A DNA stretch of 64,000 nucleotides from Sophora flavescens (lineage: Eukaryota > Streptophyta > Magnoliopsida > Fabales > Fabaceae): positions 42,642,783-42,706,782 of the forward strand of contig CM061068.1 in assembly GCA_030762895.1 (NCBI GenBank), given 5' to 3'. Below, piece after piece: positions 44,978 to 57,482 of this stretch (position 1 is its first letter; each line of letters starts with the position of its first letter). The notes under the pieces were generated by a model that was given only the letters and a program-made list of their open reading frames with translations, was not told the DNA's origin and searched no databases. A program made the translations under genes and the position numbers.

Positions 44978-46969
44978 TCAAACCCGAGATGTATCTTGCA
45001 AAGGCGCCTCCTCTTCAACTTGGCCGTGGTCTCTGGCGCCGCCACTTCCATCACCGCGAGCCAATTCTGACAACACTTTTCCGGGAGCCTCCGGTATGTC
45101 CTCCCCTCGGAGGAGCGCAACCACTTCCTTCATGGTTGGTCTCCTCTGAGGGTCAGGGTGGCAACAAGCCAACCCAAGTTTCAACACCATCTCCATGTCC
45201 CCCAAATCATACTCACCCTTCATTCTCCCATCCGCAGCCTCCACCACACATCCTTTTCCATACAACTCCCTCACCCAATCAACCAACACCACCTCCTCCT
45301 CCACCAACGACGTCTCAATCGGCCTCCTCCCACACGCCACCTCCAACAACACCACCCCAAAACTATAAACATCGCTCGCCGAAGTCGGCGCCGCAACCGT
45401 CGCCAACTCCGGCGCCAGATACCCCAACGTGCCCACCACGCGCGTGGTGTTCGGAACCTCACCCTGATGGTAAAGCTTCGCCAAACCGAAATCTCCCAAC
45501 CTTCCTCGCATGTCGGAATCCAACAAGATGTTACTCGACTTGACGTCCCTGTGAATCACCACCTGGTCCCAACCGTGGTGAAGATAGTTCAGCCCTTCTG
45601 CAACGTCGACGAGGATACGACGTCGTTGCACCCACCGTAGAAGCTTCTCCGGTTTATCGAAGACCCATTTGTTGAGGCTTCCGTTTGGCATGAAATCATA
45701 AACCAGCATGAGTTGGTTACCCTTTCTGCACCATCCACGCATTTGGACCAAGTTCTTGTGTTGTAACCTTCCCATGCTAGAAATCTCTGCCATGAACTCT
45801 CTCAAACCTTGCTTCGAATCGTGGTCCACGCATTTCACTGCAACTTGTGTTGTGTTCGAGAGTGTTCCTTTGTACACTCTTCCGAACCCTCCCGAACCTA
45901 GAAGCCGTTCCTTGCAGAAATCTCCGGTGGCCACAGTCAACTCTTCGTAAGAGAATCTGTGTGGCCAGTACTCTAATTCCCAATCTTCAATCTCATCTTC
46001 TTCCTCTTTCACCTTCTTGTTTCGCCACCATAAATAGTAGCCACTTGCACAAATTGCAACGAAAACAATACAACCGATGGTGATTCCTGCAATCGCGCCG
46101 CCGGAAGGTTTAGAAGAAGACGATTCCGGTTCGAACACCGGCAAGTTCGTGGTGTTTATCTCTCTCGCGGTTCCGGAATCGCTGAAGCTCCATGCTAGAA
46201 CTCTCTGCGCCTCGATCCAGTTCGTTTTGGAAGCAGAAAACCCAACGTACATATGAGAAGAAAGATAGTTAGCTATGGCTGCATCTCGATACGAAAGCGT
46301 TGGCCTCAACGGGCGCGAGACGCCGATCGGGGCAACGGTGACGTTAATCTGCAGATGATCGCCGTCGAAATCGATCCAGGCGCGGACGTTCTGGCCGGTG
46401 CGCATGCGGAGGGGGACGAAGGCGGCGGAGGAGTTGTAGTAGCCGGCGGTGACGGTGTATACGGATTCGATGTTGTTGAGGTCGATGCCGATGTGGTTGT
46501 CGTTAGGGTCGTTGAACTCGGGGTTCTGGCCGGTGTCGAATTCGACGGCGAGGAGAGGGAAGTGAGAGGGAGAGGTGGCGTTGGTGAAGAGGCCGAAGTA
46601 TTGGCTGGCGAGTGCGGAGGGAGGGGAGGTTGTGTTGGAGAGGAGGAAGGCGAGGCCGAAACCTGGACTTGTTGGGATCTGAGGTAAGATTGAGAAGACG
46701 AAGGAAGTGGAAAATGAAGAGATTTTGGAATTGGATTTTTGGATGATTGGGATCTGTTTGGGGTAAAAGAGACGTCCGAAAGAGTATTGGTTGGAATCGT
46801 TGGTCATGCGAATGACGGTGGCGTCGAGGCGAGCGTCGTTGATGAGGGTGAGGTTGGTGGTGTTAGTGATGCCGGTGAAGGAATTGAAGAGGAAGTCGAG
46901 GGCTGATGTGGGAAGAAGGAGCAGGAGGAAGATTAGTGTTCGTGTTAGTGTAGTTGTAGCAGTACCCAT
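44978..46969 (-). CDS. L-type lectin receptor-like kinase (LecRK), single exon
   Basis: Plasma-membrane receptor kinase, 663 aa from MGTATTTLTRTLIF. I prefer this start to the one 17 codons upstream because it begins a signal peptide (LIFLLLLLPTSA) before the mature LDFLFNSF. Residues about 24-270 are a legume-lectin-type ectodomain (FSTSFVFSI, PGFGLAFLLS, AVEFDTGQNPEFNDPNDNHIGIDLN, MYVGFSASKT). A membrane span GAIAGITIGCIVFVAICAS precedes the kinase. The kinase starts HRFSYEEL, with P-loop GSGGFGRVYKG, AVKCV lysine, HRDVKSSNILLD, DFGLAKL and GTLGYLAPE. WELEYWPHRFSYEEL and EISSMGRLQHKNLVQMRGWCR resemble LecRK-S.1 members (from memory). All key kinase residues are present. Such kinases act in defence or development. 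Confidence 0.95.
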   Translation of the reverse strand: MGTATTTLTRTLIFLLLLLPTSALDFLFNSFTGITNTTNLTLINDARLDATVIRMTNDSNQYSFGRLFYPKQIPIIQKSNSKISSFSTSFVFSILPQIPTSPGFGLAFLLSNTTSPPSALASQYFGLFTNATSPSHFPLLAVEFDTGQNPEFNDPNDNHIGIDLNNIESVYTVTAGYYNSSAAFVPLRMRTGQNVRAWIDFDGDHLQINVTVAPIGVSRPLRPTLSYRDAAIANYLSSHMYVGFSASKTNWIEAQRVLAWSFSDSGTAREINTTNLPVFEPESSSSKPSGGAIAGITIGCIVFVAICASGYYLWWRNKKVKEEEDEIEDWELEYWPHRFSYEELTVATGDFCKERLLGSGGFGRVYKGTLSNTTQVAVKCVDHDSKQGLREFMAEISSMGRLQHKNLVQMRGWCRKGNQLMLVYDFMPNGSLNKWVFDKPEKLLRWVQRRRILVDVAEGLNYLHHGWDQVVIHRDVKSSNILLDSDMRGRLGDFGLAKLYHQGEVPNTTRVVGTLGYLAPELATVAAPTSASDVYSFGVVLLEVACGRRPIETSLVEEEVVLVDWVRELYGKGCVVEAADGRMKGEYDLGDMEMVLKLGLACCHPDPQRRPTMKEVVALLRGEDIPEAPGKVLSELARGDGSGGARDHGQVEEEAPLQDTSRV

Positions 46970-47789
46970 ACCGGAGCGGAAAATCAGTTTTCTGGTGACA
47001 GAATGTTTGCACCACATCACTTGATTAAGGTTACAAACTTGAATAATTAATCAGTAATGCTTGAATAGTACTACTACTATCAGCAGCCACCACCAGACCC
47101 ATGTCAAAGTCTTGCTATTTGTTTGGTATTTCCACACTTTTTACAAATCAACCTTGCATTTTTAAGTTAATGAGTTTCAGCTTTTTTGGTATGTTCAAAG
47201 TTTCATAAATTCTTTGTAACAATAATTTTTTTTTTCATAAATTCTTTAATTAAAAGCTATACAATTTTTTAAAAATAATTCTGCTTTTTTTACAATAAAA
47301 ACATACCTAAATTCTGTTTTGGTTGTTTTTTATTTTGATTTACATACATGTATGTTCTATCTTCTTGTATATATACTTGTTTTTGTTGATCTGAAAACAA
47401 ATAAATAACTCTTTTACACGTTTTTTCCCACTGAATACGACGATGGAAGTTTTTTTTTAAGAAAAACATTTGGTCAACCCTTAAATATTATATATTATTA
47501 TATAATATATATGAAGACTTTGTCCATATATTTAAAATATAATTAATATTTTTTATCACAAAAATGATTTTATTTGATGTTTGAAGAAATTTAAACTATA
47601 CAAAAGAACAATTTTTTTGGTGTACTTTTTATTTTTGGTGGACATAATAAAAAAGAATAAAATGAGAAAGTGTTAAGTGTTTTTTTTTTACAAAAGAAAG
47701 TGTTAAGTGTCAAAAACTCAAAAGAAAAAAAAAATAAAGTGTTAGAACCAATGTTTTGAGAATCGGACCAGACATCGGGTTAGTAACAC
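46970..47789. other. Intergenic, upstream of the lectin kinase gene
   Basis: No gene is seen. A/T-rich with T- and A-runs (47445-47470, 47680-47740). An in-frame upstream ATG at 47020 could extend the kinase by 17 residues but would bury the signal peptide. Confidence 0.55.
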
Positions 47790-48500
47790 AAGGGTTCGTT
47801 TGGTAGTCAGGATATAATAGAGACGAATATGATAAGAAAGCAAGATAGGAGTATGATATGATATGAACATGATAAGCCTTTATCCTATCCGACGTTTGAT
47901 GTCCATCAGGTAACCAACCAGATAACATTATAATTTTAGTATAAATTTTAAAAAATTTGTTTTTATTTGTTTTCATATTTTATTAGACTGTATTTTTTTA
48001 TAATTTATTTTTTAAATTGTGTAAAAAAATAAAACTATCATTGTGATAGAATTACATATAATCTTTTAAATTTTTAAAATATTGTTTAATTTATATTATT
48101 TTTTTATAATTTTTAATATTAATTTTTAGTTTTTACTTTACATATAGTTAAATTATTAGAATATTTTTTTAAATTTTTTATTTGTTAAAATAATATAAAA
48201 TAACAAAATTAGCCTTGTGAAAAAAATTTACAAAATTATTATTATTTTATTATGCTTTAATTATTTTATATATAAATTTTTATTTTATTTTATTTTATTT
48301 TAAATCAACTTATCATATCCTGCTGTGTTTTAACCCATCCCTCCCCTCAAGATAGAATTTTAACTAGATGGACAGGATATGATAAGTTAAGTGACATGAT
48401 TGATTTATCCCATCTTGCTGGTTTATCAAACAATAGTTTCGGATATGATATTATAGTTTATCTCATCATATTTCTCTTATCTTAACCACTAAACCAGCCT
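47790..48500. mobile_element. Probable MITE, about 710 bp
   Basis: The left end GGGTTCGTTTGGTAGTCAGG(ATA) and the right end (TATCTTAACCACTAAACCAGCCTC) are imperfectly complementary. Subterminal ATATGATATGAACATGATAAGC and ATGATAAGTTAAGTGACATG add similar words. A long A/T core lies between. A target duplication was not resolved. Confidence 0.55.
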
Positions 48501-49481
48501 CGATAATTTAGCTCAACCGGTATCCACATAAAGTTGGGTTGCACCAATAATATACCAATCCACGGTGTATCTAGCATAACCTGAGTTCCTGACTCAAAAT
48601 ATAGCCGCCTCGAGGGGGGTCGACTCAACTTCAATGTCTTACATCGTAATTTAGTCCTGACCAGTGGAGTTTACCCGTGCAATGTACTGATAAATTTTTC
48701 ATTAAAATTATTTTTTGTTAATGGTTAATAAAAAAAAATCGTTATTTGATATAATAAAATAATAAAATTAGAAAATTATATTTTGTAGCTGAGACATAAA
48801 AAAGGTTCATTTGTTATGTATTTTATAGCAAAAACATAATAAGGTCCAACCATATAGACCACATTATTGCATGACATACCATCAAACCATATCTCATTTT
48901 CATTTTGAGTTGTAACGCAATGAGAATGCTTCAATGGATATACTACAGTTTTGCTAATAAACATGTTGACAATTGATGAATTTAGAAACTGAGAAATGAC
49001 CATCAAATTGTTATAGGGAAAGCACATGCTGCTACCTCCTCTGCAGGCTCAACGGTTGTGTACGTTTATACTATTTTATTTGTGTTGCCAATTTGAAGTA
49101 AAAAATATCTAACACATGCATTGTAAACTATATTACACAATTTAGGAGTTGTAGATTGGCAATATTAGAGAAAATGGATCAACAATCGTCCCTACCAGTA
49201 TATGTTATCATTATCCATACTTATACACTAATTCTCTTTATGTCTAATATTTAGAGTGGAAACATAGATCTAACATAAATATAAGAAACATAAGATCCAC
49301 TCCTAGACCAAGTTGGCTATTACCAAATTATACTCAATATGACCAAAACTGAACTATTATCGAAAGACAGTTTGACAGAGTTGACAATTTGACATATGCA
49401 AAACCAAAGCTCCATTCCACACTCATAAATAAAATACATGATAATAAACATATTGAATCCCTCCAACCCATACAAAAATTA
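48501..49481. other. Intergenic DNA without recognised features
   Basis: Nothing supported. A short segment 48500-48660 (GCTCAACCGGTATCCACA, CTGAGTTCCTGACTCAA) has a SINE-like feel but no A-tail or duplication was found. Confidence 0.4.
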
Positions 49482-49965
49482 TGGGAAATACCAACATAAT
49501 TTTCCTCCTCTGTGAATTCAAAATAGGCACTAAGCGGAAGCGTAAAAATAAGTATAATAACACCAGACAATTTTTAGTGTGGAAAAACCTCCTCAATGTG
49601 AGCAAGGAAAAAACCACGGGACCCGTAGACCGCTTAAACCTCCACTATAACAATAATGGGAATACAAAATACAAGAATATTGTATCCTCAATTTGTGGAT
49701 AACACTCTCACAAATTGGCTCACTATTTTTCTCTCTTAGAAAACTCTCTCTAAGGATCTCTCTATTTTTTCTCTCACTTTCTCTTGTGAGGCTCTCTCTC
49801 TATTATCTCTCACTCTTCTTAGTGAGGATTGGTGTGTCTTCCTTCATCTCAAATGCTTCTATTTGTAGAAGCAAAAAGAGATGCATTGAATATGAGTGGT
49901 TGGAGGTTGGACAACTTTCAACAATTTGCATTTAATGATTTGGACTTTTGGCTGGATCTCCAACA
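49482..49965 (-). repeat. 3' LTR of the Tork-type element
   Basis: 484 bp, TGGGAAATACC...TCTCCAACA. Differs from 54336-54818 at roughly a dozen or so positions by eye, for example caacata/cagcata and gtgtgg/gcgtgg. It contains CTCTCT-rich leader sequence. Confidence 0.93.
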
Positions 49966-50002
49966 ATTCTCCCCCTCCAGCCAAAGGGAAAATATCCTTG
50001 GA

Positions 50003-51693
50003 TCAGTTTGGGATTGATACTAAGCCTGCAACTTCCTCACAGACTTCTAACTTCTCTTTTGGTAGAGATTTTGTCATCATATCTGCCCCGTTATCTTTTG
50101 TGTGTATTTTCTCAATCTGCAGCAGTTTACTTTCCAACACATCACGGATCCAGTGATACCTTACGTCGATGTGTTTCGACCTTGAATGAAATGTCAAGTT
50201 CTTGCTGAGATGGATTGCGCTCTTACTGTCGCAATAGAGAATATAACTTTCCTGATCATGTCCTAACTCTTGTAGGAACTTCTTCATCCACAAGATCTCT
50301 TTGCAACCTTCGGTGATTGCGATGAATTATGCTTCTGTAGTGCTTAAAGCAATGCACTTTTGTAGTCTTGACTGCCATGAGATAGCCCCCCTGCAAAAGT
50401 AATTAGATATCCTGATGTAGACTTTCTTGAATCCACATCTCTTGCCATATCTGCATCTGAATACCCAAGAAGCTTTAAATTTCCATTGCCAAAACACAAG
50501 CAGCTTTTGGCAGTTCCTCTCAGATATCGTAGTATCCATTTCACTGCATTCCAGTGTTCCTTTCCTGGATTTGATAGGAATCTACTCACAACTCCAACAT
50601 CATAAGCAATGTCTGGTCTTGTACAGACCATTGCATACATAAAACTACCCACTGCAGAAGAATAGGGCACCTTGCTCATTTCTTCTTTTTCTTCTTCATT
50701 CCCTGGACATTGAGTCCTACTCAGTTTGAGATGACCAGATAATGGAACATGCATAGGTTTGGCATTATGCATGTTGAACCTTTCAAGAACTTTCTTGATA
50801 TAGTCTTCTTGTGACATCCACAGCATTCTTCTAGAACGATCTCTAGTGATTTTCATCCCAATAATCTTCTTCACTGCACCCAGATCCTTCATGGCAAAGG
50901 TCTTGCTCAATGCCTTCTTGAGAGCAGCTATTTTTGCCTTGTCTTTCCCAACAATTAGCATATCATCAACATACAACATAAGTATGATGGATTCACCATT
51001 CTCATAGTTCTTCACAAACACACAATGGTCTGCGAAGGTCTTCTTGAAATTGTGTTGGGTCATGAAGAGATCAAACTTCTTGTAGCATTGCCTTGGAGCT
51101 TGCTTCAGACCGTAGAGGCTTTTCTTCAGACGACACACTAGGTGTTCCTTGCCTGGTTCTGTAAAACCTTCTGGTTGCTCCATATAGATTTCCTCCTCTA
51201 GGTCTCCATGTAGGAATGATGTTTTTACATCAAGTTGTTCAATCTCCAAGTCTAGTTTTGCAGCTAGACCAAGAATTGCTCTAATAGATGTCATCTTCAC
51301 CACTGGTGAGAAGATTTCCTCGAAATCTATGCCTTTCTTCTGGTTGCACCTCTTTACAACAATCCTTGCTTTGTATCTGGGGTTTGGGTTGTTCTCTTCA
51401 GTCTTTAGCTTGAACACCCATTTGTTTTTCAATGCCTTTCTCCTGTCTGGTAATCTCACCAGGCCAAACGTCTGATTCTCCTTCAGGGACTGCATCTCTT
51501 CTTCCATAGCTTGCAACCATTTATCATTATCATTCATCTCAATGGCTTCCACAAAGCTTTGAGGTTCCCCTTCATCGGTGAGAGTGACATATTCATCTGA
51601 ATAGTATCTTCTTGATGGTTGTCTGGCTCTCGTTGATCTTCTGATTTGAGGTTCTTGCTCTACCTCATCAGTCTCCATCTGTTCTTCTTGCAT
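50003..51693 (-). pseudogene. Reverse transcriptase and RNase H of the Tork-type element
   Basis: Open from 51693 to 50344 in one frame. Reverse transcriptase motifs are [58 protein letters not shown] and the catalytic LYVDDMLIVG (YVDD). TRPDIAYDVGVVSRF and GYSDADMARDVDSRKSTSGY begin the RNase H part. A frame break near 50345-50400 separates it from CIALSTTEA and then CDSKSAIHLSKNLTFHSRSK and HIDVRYHWIRD (50293-50003), ending ADMMTKSLPKEKLE. The polymerase core is intact; RNase H is split. Confidence 0.9.
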
Positions 51694-51723
51694 TGTCTGT
51701 TCTGCATTGTCAGGTTGCTCAGT

Positions 51724-52917
51724 CTAATCAGGTTCATCATTTCTTTGAGGAATCTCTCCCCCTGAATTAGGTATCACAATGGGACTTGAATCAGAAATCA
51801 CTCTGTGCTTTGGCTTCTCAGATTGCTTGATGTCTTGGATCGTCTGATCTTCAAAGAACACCACATCTCTGCTTCGAACAATCTTCTTGTTTGCAGGATC
51901 CCATAATCTGAAGCCAAGTTCATCTCTTGGTGTACCAAGGTATATACACTCTTTCGTCTTAGCATCAAGCTTTCCTCTTTCATCTTTCGGAATGTGAACA
52001 AATGCCCTACATCCGAAGACTCTCAGTTGACCGCAGGAAGCTTTCTTTCTTGACCATACCTCATCGGGTATCTTTCCATCTAACGCTCTTGAAGGAGTTA
52101 GATTGATCAAATCAACAACAGTACTTACTGCTTCTTCCCAGAATGACTTTGGGAGTTTTGCGTGAGAAAGCATGCTCCTGACTTTCTCTGCAATCGTTCT
52201 ATTCATCCTCTCCGCTACACCATTCATCTGAGGTGTTTTGGGAGGAACCTTCTCGTGTCTTATCCCATGAGCTTTACAATATGCTTCAAATGGGCCAAGA
52301 TACTCTCCTCCATTATCTGTTCTCAAGCATTTCAGCTTTCTTCCAGATGCTCGTTCTACTGAAGCATGAAACTCCTTGAAGGCTTGAAGAACTTGATCTT
52401 TCGTCTTCAATGGATACACCCACAACTTCCTGGAGTGATCATCAATGAAGGTAACGGAGTATTGAGCACCACCAAGGGATTTTTCAGATGTTGAGCAAAC
52501 ATCTGAATGGACAAGATCCAGAATCTGCTTTCTTCTTCTTGCATTATCTGATCTTTTGAAAGATACTCTGTGTTGCTTGCCTGCTAAGCAGTTTTCACAA
52601 GATTCAAGTGGTTGCCCTTTTATTTTTGGAAGGTGATCTTTTGCCAGGATTTCCAAATTTTTCTCGCTCATGTGACCCAAGCGTTTGTGCCACAATTCTA
52701 TGCTTGCGTCTTGCGCAACATTTGTCTCCCCCATGCATATCTTTCCCTGCATGATATACAAGGAGCCTTCCTTTCGACCGCGAGCAACAGTCATGCTTCC
52801 TTGACCGAGTTTCCATCTGCCGGCACCAAATTGGTTTATCATCCGGGCTTCATCTAGCTTTCCAACTGAGATAAGGTTCAGACGCATCTCAGGCACATGT
52901 CTGACCTCCTTCAGCAC
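51724..52917 (-). CDS. Integrase region of the Tork-type element
   Basis: 397-aa open frame. It starts within the protease-integrase linker (LKEVRHVPEMRLNLISVGKL). The zinc-binding HHCC part is LWHKRLGHMSEKNLEIL with CENCLAGKQ. The DDE core has VHSDVCSTSEKSLGG, VTFIDDHSRKLWVY, LRTDNGGEYLGPFEAYC and PPKTPQMNGVAERMNRTI, so the catalytic acids are present. The C-terminal part is VFGCRAFVHIPKDERGKLD and ECIYLGTPRDELGFRLWDP. A single stop at 51724-51726 separates it from the reverse transcriptase. The upstream frame break near 52930 separates it from the protease. Confidence 0.88.
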   Translation of the reverse strand: MLKEVRHVPEMRLNLISVGKLDEARMINQFGAGRWKLGQGSMTVARGRKEGSLYIMQGKICMGETNVAQDASIELWHKRLGHMSEKNLEILAKDHLPKIKGQPLESCENCLAGKQHRVSFKRSDNARRRKQILDLVHSDVCSTSEKSLGGAQYSVTFIDDHSRKLWVYPLKTKDQVLQAFKEFHASVERASGRKLKCLRTDNGGEYLGPFEAYCKAHGIRHEKVPPKTPQMNGVAERMNRTIAEKVRSMLSHAKLPKSFWEEAVSTVVDLINLTPSRALDGKIPDEVWSRKKASCGQLRVFGCRAFVHIPKDERGKLDAKTKECIYLGTPRDELGFRLWDPANKKIVRSRDVVFFEDQTIQDIKQSEKPKHRVISDSSPIVIPNSGGEIPQRNDEPD

Positions 52918-53239
52918 AAGCTTGTTTCCATTCTGTCATCAAAGATACTTCGCCAATACCGACGATTTTGCTTGTGACATGGTTTCCCATCTTCACCGTA
53001 CCAAAATCTCCTTTTTGGTATGATGAGAAGAATTCTTCATGAGGTGTGACGTGGAAAGATGCTCCTGAGTCAATTATCCATATGCAATCATCGGATGCAA
53101 TATTTAGATAATTTTCTTTCCCGACAAGAAATATATTCTCATCATTCGAGGCCACTGCAGTAGTTGATCCATCTTCTTTCTTCTTCTTTGGATCAATCTG
53201 GTCAGGGTGGACTGTTCCAGCCTGCTGATCCCTCTTCAA
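52889..53239 (-). pseudogene. Protease region of the Tork-type element
   Basis: The active site IWIIDSGASFHVTPHEEFF (DSG) is followed by YQKGDFGTVKMGNHV and KIVGIGEVSL. After GEVSLMTE a frame change (near 52930) moves the true continuation into the integrase frame. The gag stop just upstream lies at 53236-53238. Confidence 0.85.
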
Positions 53240-53989
53240 GATCTACACTCAGGCTTTATGTGGCCTAGTTTGCCACAGTAATAACAACCTAGCCTGGTTC
53301 GAGATTTGGATCTACCTTGTGATTTTCCACGGGTTCCTTTTCCACGATTATTACTCCTTCCTCTATTTTCAACAACATTGGCTTCGAACTGACTGTTCAA
53401 GCCTCTCTCCCTCCGTCTTGACTCTTCATTTAGCAAGCAGTCTATAACAGAATCCATGCTAAGTTTTCCGTCTGGAGTAGAATTGCTGAGAGTGACAACT
53501 AGCGTGTCCCAACTCTCAGGTAGAGAACTGAGGAGTAGAAGAGTTTGCAACTCATCATCAACACTCATGCCTGCCTTTGTTAATTGATTAACAATGCCTT
53601 TGAATGTGTTCAGATGCTCGATCATATTTTGACCGTTCATGTACTCGGCTTTACCAATCTTCGACAAGGTGGGCTTTGTTCCTGGGCGTCTTCTTTTGAA
53701 TCAAGGATTCAAGCTTCGTCCACAACTCATACGCATTGGTATAAGTTGATACATGCTCGAACAAGCTTCGATCAATATATTTTCGGATCATAGCCACCGC
53801 TTTCCGATTCTGAAGCTCCCAATCTTTATCAGTCTTCACTTCTGGCATATCCTTCGGCATCTCCTTCTGGGTGATTGACAAATACAGATCTTTACAGTAT
53901 AGATGATCTTCCATCATCGGCTTCCAATAGGAGTAGTTATCTGCAGTTAGCTTGAACATATCTCCATCATGAGTGACAGCTCCCTCCAT
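53236..53989 (-). pseudogene. gag of the Tork-type element with CCHC knuckle
   Basis: Starts MEGAVTHDGDMFKLTADNYS at 53989. The first part runs to 53651; a one-base change near 53660 moves the reading to 53667-53236 (SKIGKAEYMNGQNMIEHLNT, LLSSLPESWDTLVVTLSNS). It ends with a basic stretch (RGKGTRGKSQGRSKSR) and the zinc knuckle CYYCGKLGHIKPEC. This is the UBN2-type Gag of copia elements, coating element RNA. Confidence 0.88.
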
Positions 53990-54319
53990 CTTGAGTTACA
54001 CAGGCCAATAGCTCTTCCAATCAATTGGGTTCCGACGGAAAAAAAGGAGACTAGGACCGAATGCTGGAATTTATTGTACTAGGTGAAAAACGTACCGAGG
54101 AAGTTTCCAGGAAAGAGAGGTGGGTCAAAAGACACTCTTAAATACCAAGTCTTTCCTTAGCCAGAACTTACCTAAGCATGTACTTTCACACTACTACACT
54201 TTATTTCCAGCAACAAGAATAATTCTTTTCTGATGTGGAAGATCAGACAATGCTGTAGCCACAGAGCATACTAAGAATTTTCTTATAAATCCGGCACCTA
54301 GTACTCCAGAGCTCTGAGA

Positions 54320-54331
54320 GCTCTGATACCA
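54320..54331 (-). other. Primer binding site, initiator tRNA-Met (Tork-type)
   Basis: GCTCTGATACCA on the plus strand is the complement of TGGTATCAGAGC. It lies four bases from the LTR at 54336. Confidence 0.93.
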
Positions 54332-54335
54332 CTGA

Positions 54336-54818
54336 TGGGAAATACCAGCATAATTTCCCTCCTCTGTGAACTCAAAATAGGCACTAAGCGGAAGCGTAAA
54401 AATAAGTATAATAACACCAGACAATTTTTAGCGTGGAAAAACGTCCTCAATGTGAGCAAGGAAAAAACCACGGGACCCGTAAGCCGCTTAAACCTCCACT
54501 ATAACAATAATGGGAATACAAACTACAAGAATATTGTATCCTCAATTTGTGGATAACACTCTCACAAATTGGCTCACTATTTTTCTCTCTTAGAAAACTC
54601 TCTCTAAGGATCTCTCTATTTTTCTCTCACTTTCTCTTGTGAGGCTCTCTCTCTATTATCTCTCACTCTTCTTAGTGAGGATTGGTGTGTCTTCCTTCAT
54701 CTCAAATGCTTCTATTTATAGAAGCAAAAAGAGATGCATTGAATATGAGTGGTTGGAGGTTGGACAACTTTCAACAGTTTACATTTAATGATTTGGATTT
54801 TTGACTGGATCTCCAACA
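54336..54818 (-). repeat. 5' LTR of the Tork-type element
   Basis: 483 bp, same termini as 49482-49965. The right end merges with an A-run (54819-54832), which may have expanded and hidden the target duplication. Confidence 0.92.
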
Positions 54819-54832
54819 AAAAAAAAAAAAAA

Positions 54833-55653
54833 TCCCACCCAGTGCAAGTGTGTTGACCTGACAACATCCTTCGATCGTCATTTTCCACTATCGTAGGCTT
54901 TGAAGCAAAAAAGGGAGCGAAAGTAGAAACATAACAAAAATAAACAACAATTATTTATAATATTTTCAGGTGAAACATTGAAATTCAATAGCTTTTACCA
55001 TCATGTCTCACATAATGGTTTTTTTAGGATTTGAAACTAAACCTGGCAACGTCTTTGATCCGTAACATTTGTTGTCATTGTAAACAGTAAGTCAAACAAC
55101 AATTAATTATTAAAAAAAATAGCAGTGTGATTTCCATATTCTATTTCCCCTTCCAATTTCAATTTGCATGGAGTGCAAACCTTGCAGCTTGGCTCAAAAA
55201 ACCTCAAGGTTGTTGGATCAAATTGCAACACTTGATTGTATGTGTTTCAGCTTTCTTCAACGTAATTAGTTGTGTTAAAGTATTTACTTCATCTTGTTCA
55301 ACCTACATAACCCAATAAATAATTGAGCGAGATTTCTGAATTTAAAGCACACAGAACATTACCCAGAAACCCAAATATATATAATAAAAGAAACATAGTC
55401 TTTAAGAAAGAATTACTGAAATCATACTAAAAGATCCTGGTTTCAAGTGGATTCTTTTATTAAATTATATGGTTATTCAATGGAATTATCCCTAAATTTA
55501 TTATATTTGTGTCCAAGTTGTACAAATTTAAGGGGAAGAAACCAAAACATTAGTATTGGTAGATATCTAAAAGCTAGTCTGCGTAGTAAATTAAATTATA
55601 TATTGTTAGTAACTGAGATTTGTTAGAATATAAATAATCTCATGAAGGTATCC
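54833..55653. other. Intergenic DNA with no recognised feature
   Basis: A/T-rich, no gene or repeat ends supported. It may contain downstream intron or flanking DNA of the broken glutamate dehydrogenase gene, but no further exon could be read. Confidence 0.5.
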
Positions 55654-57367
<1,714 letters not shown>

Positions 57368-57375
57368 TTAGGAGT

Positions 57376-57382
57376 TTATATA
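57376..57382 (-). promoter_or_regulatory. TATA box of the glutamate dehydrogenase remnant
   Basis: Minus strand TATATAA within CCTATATAAACTCC, about 105 bases upstream of the ATG at 57271. Confidence 0.6.
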
Positions 57383-57482
57383 GGTATCGTGTGGAAGAAA
57401 AAATGCAAAACATATCCATCTGTGCTACTACTTGCGCTAGGAAAGCAAGAGATACACACATGGAACCACAATCCCTCAAGAC

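Larger units (their letters stand above)
49482..54818 (-). mobile_element. Tnt1/Tork-type Ty1/copia retrotransposon, nearly complete
   Basis: A 5337-bp element with LTRs 49482-49965 and 54336-54818 and primer site GCTCTGATACCA (54320-54331, complement of the initiator-Met site). Minus-strand coding is gag 53989-53236, protease 53239-52889, integrase 52917-51724, and reverse transcriptase/RNase H 51693-50003. A purine tract borders the left LTR (plus ATTCTCCCCC at 49966). Only a few frame breaks are present. Flanks AATTA (left) and AAAAA (right, start of an A-run) do not give a convincing duplication. Confidence 0.93.

Noticed and set aside
44941..47024. Plus-strand ORFs of 60-200 aa
   Set aside because: Shadows of the lectin receptor kinase gene on the other strand.
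48500..48660. Possible second SINE
   Set aside because: No recognisable A/B box pair, A-tail or target duplication.
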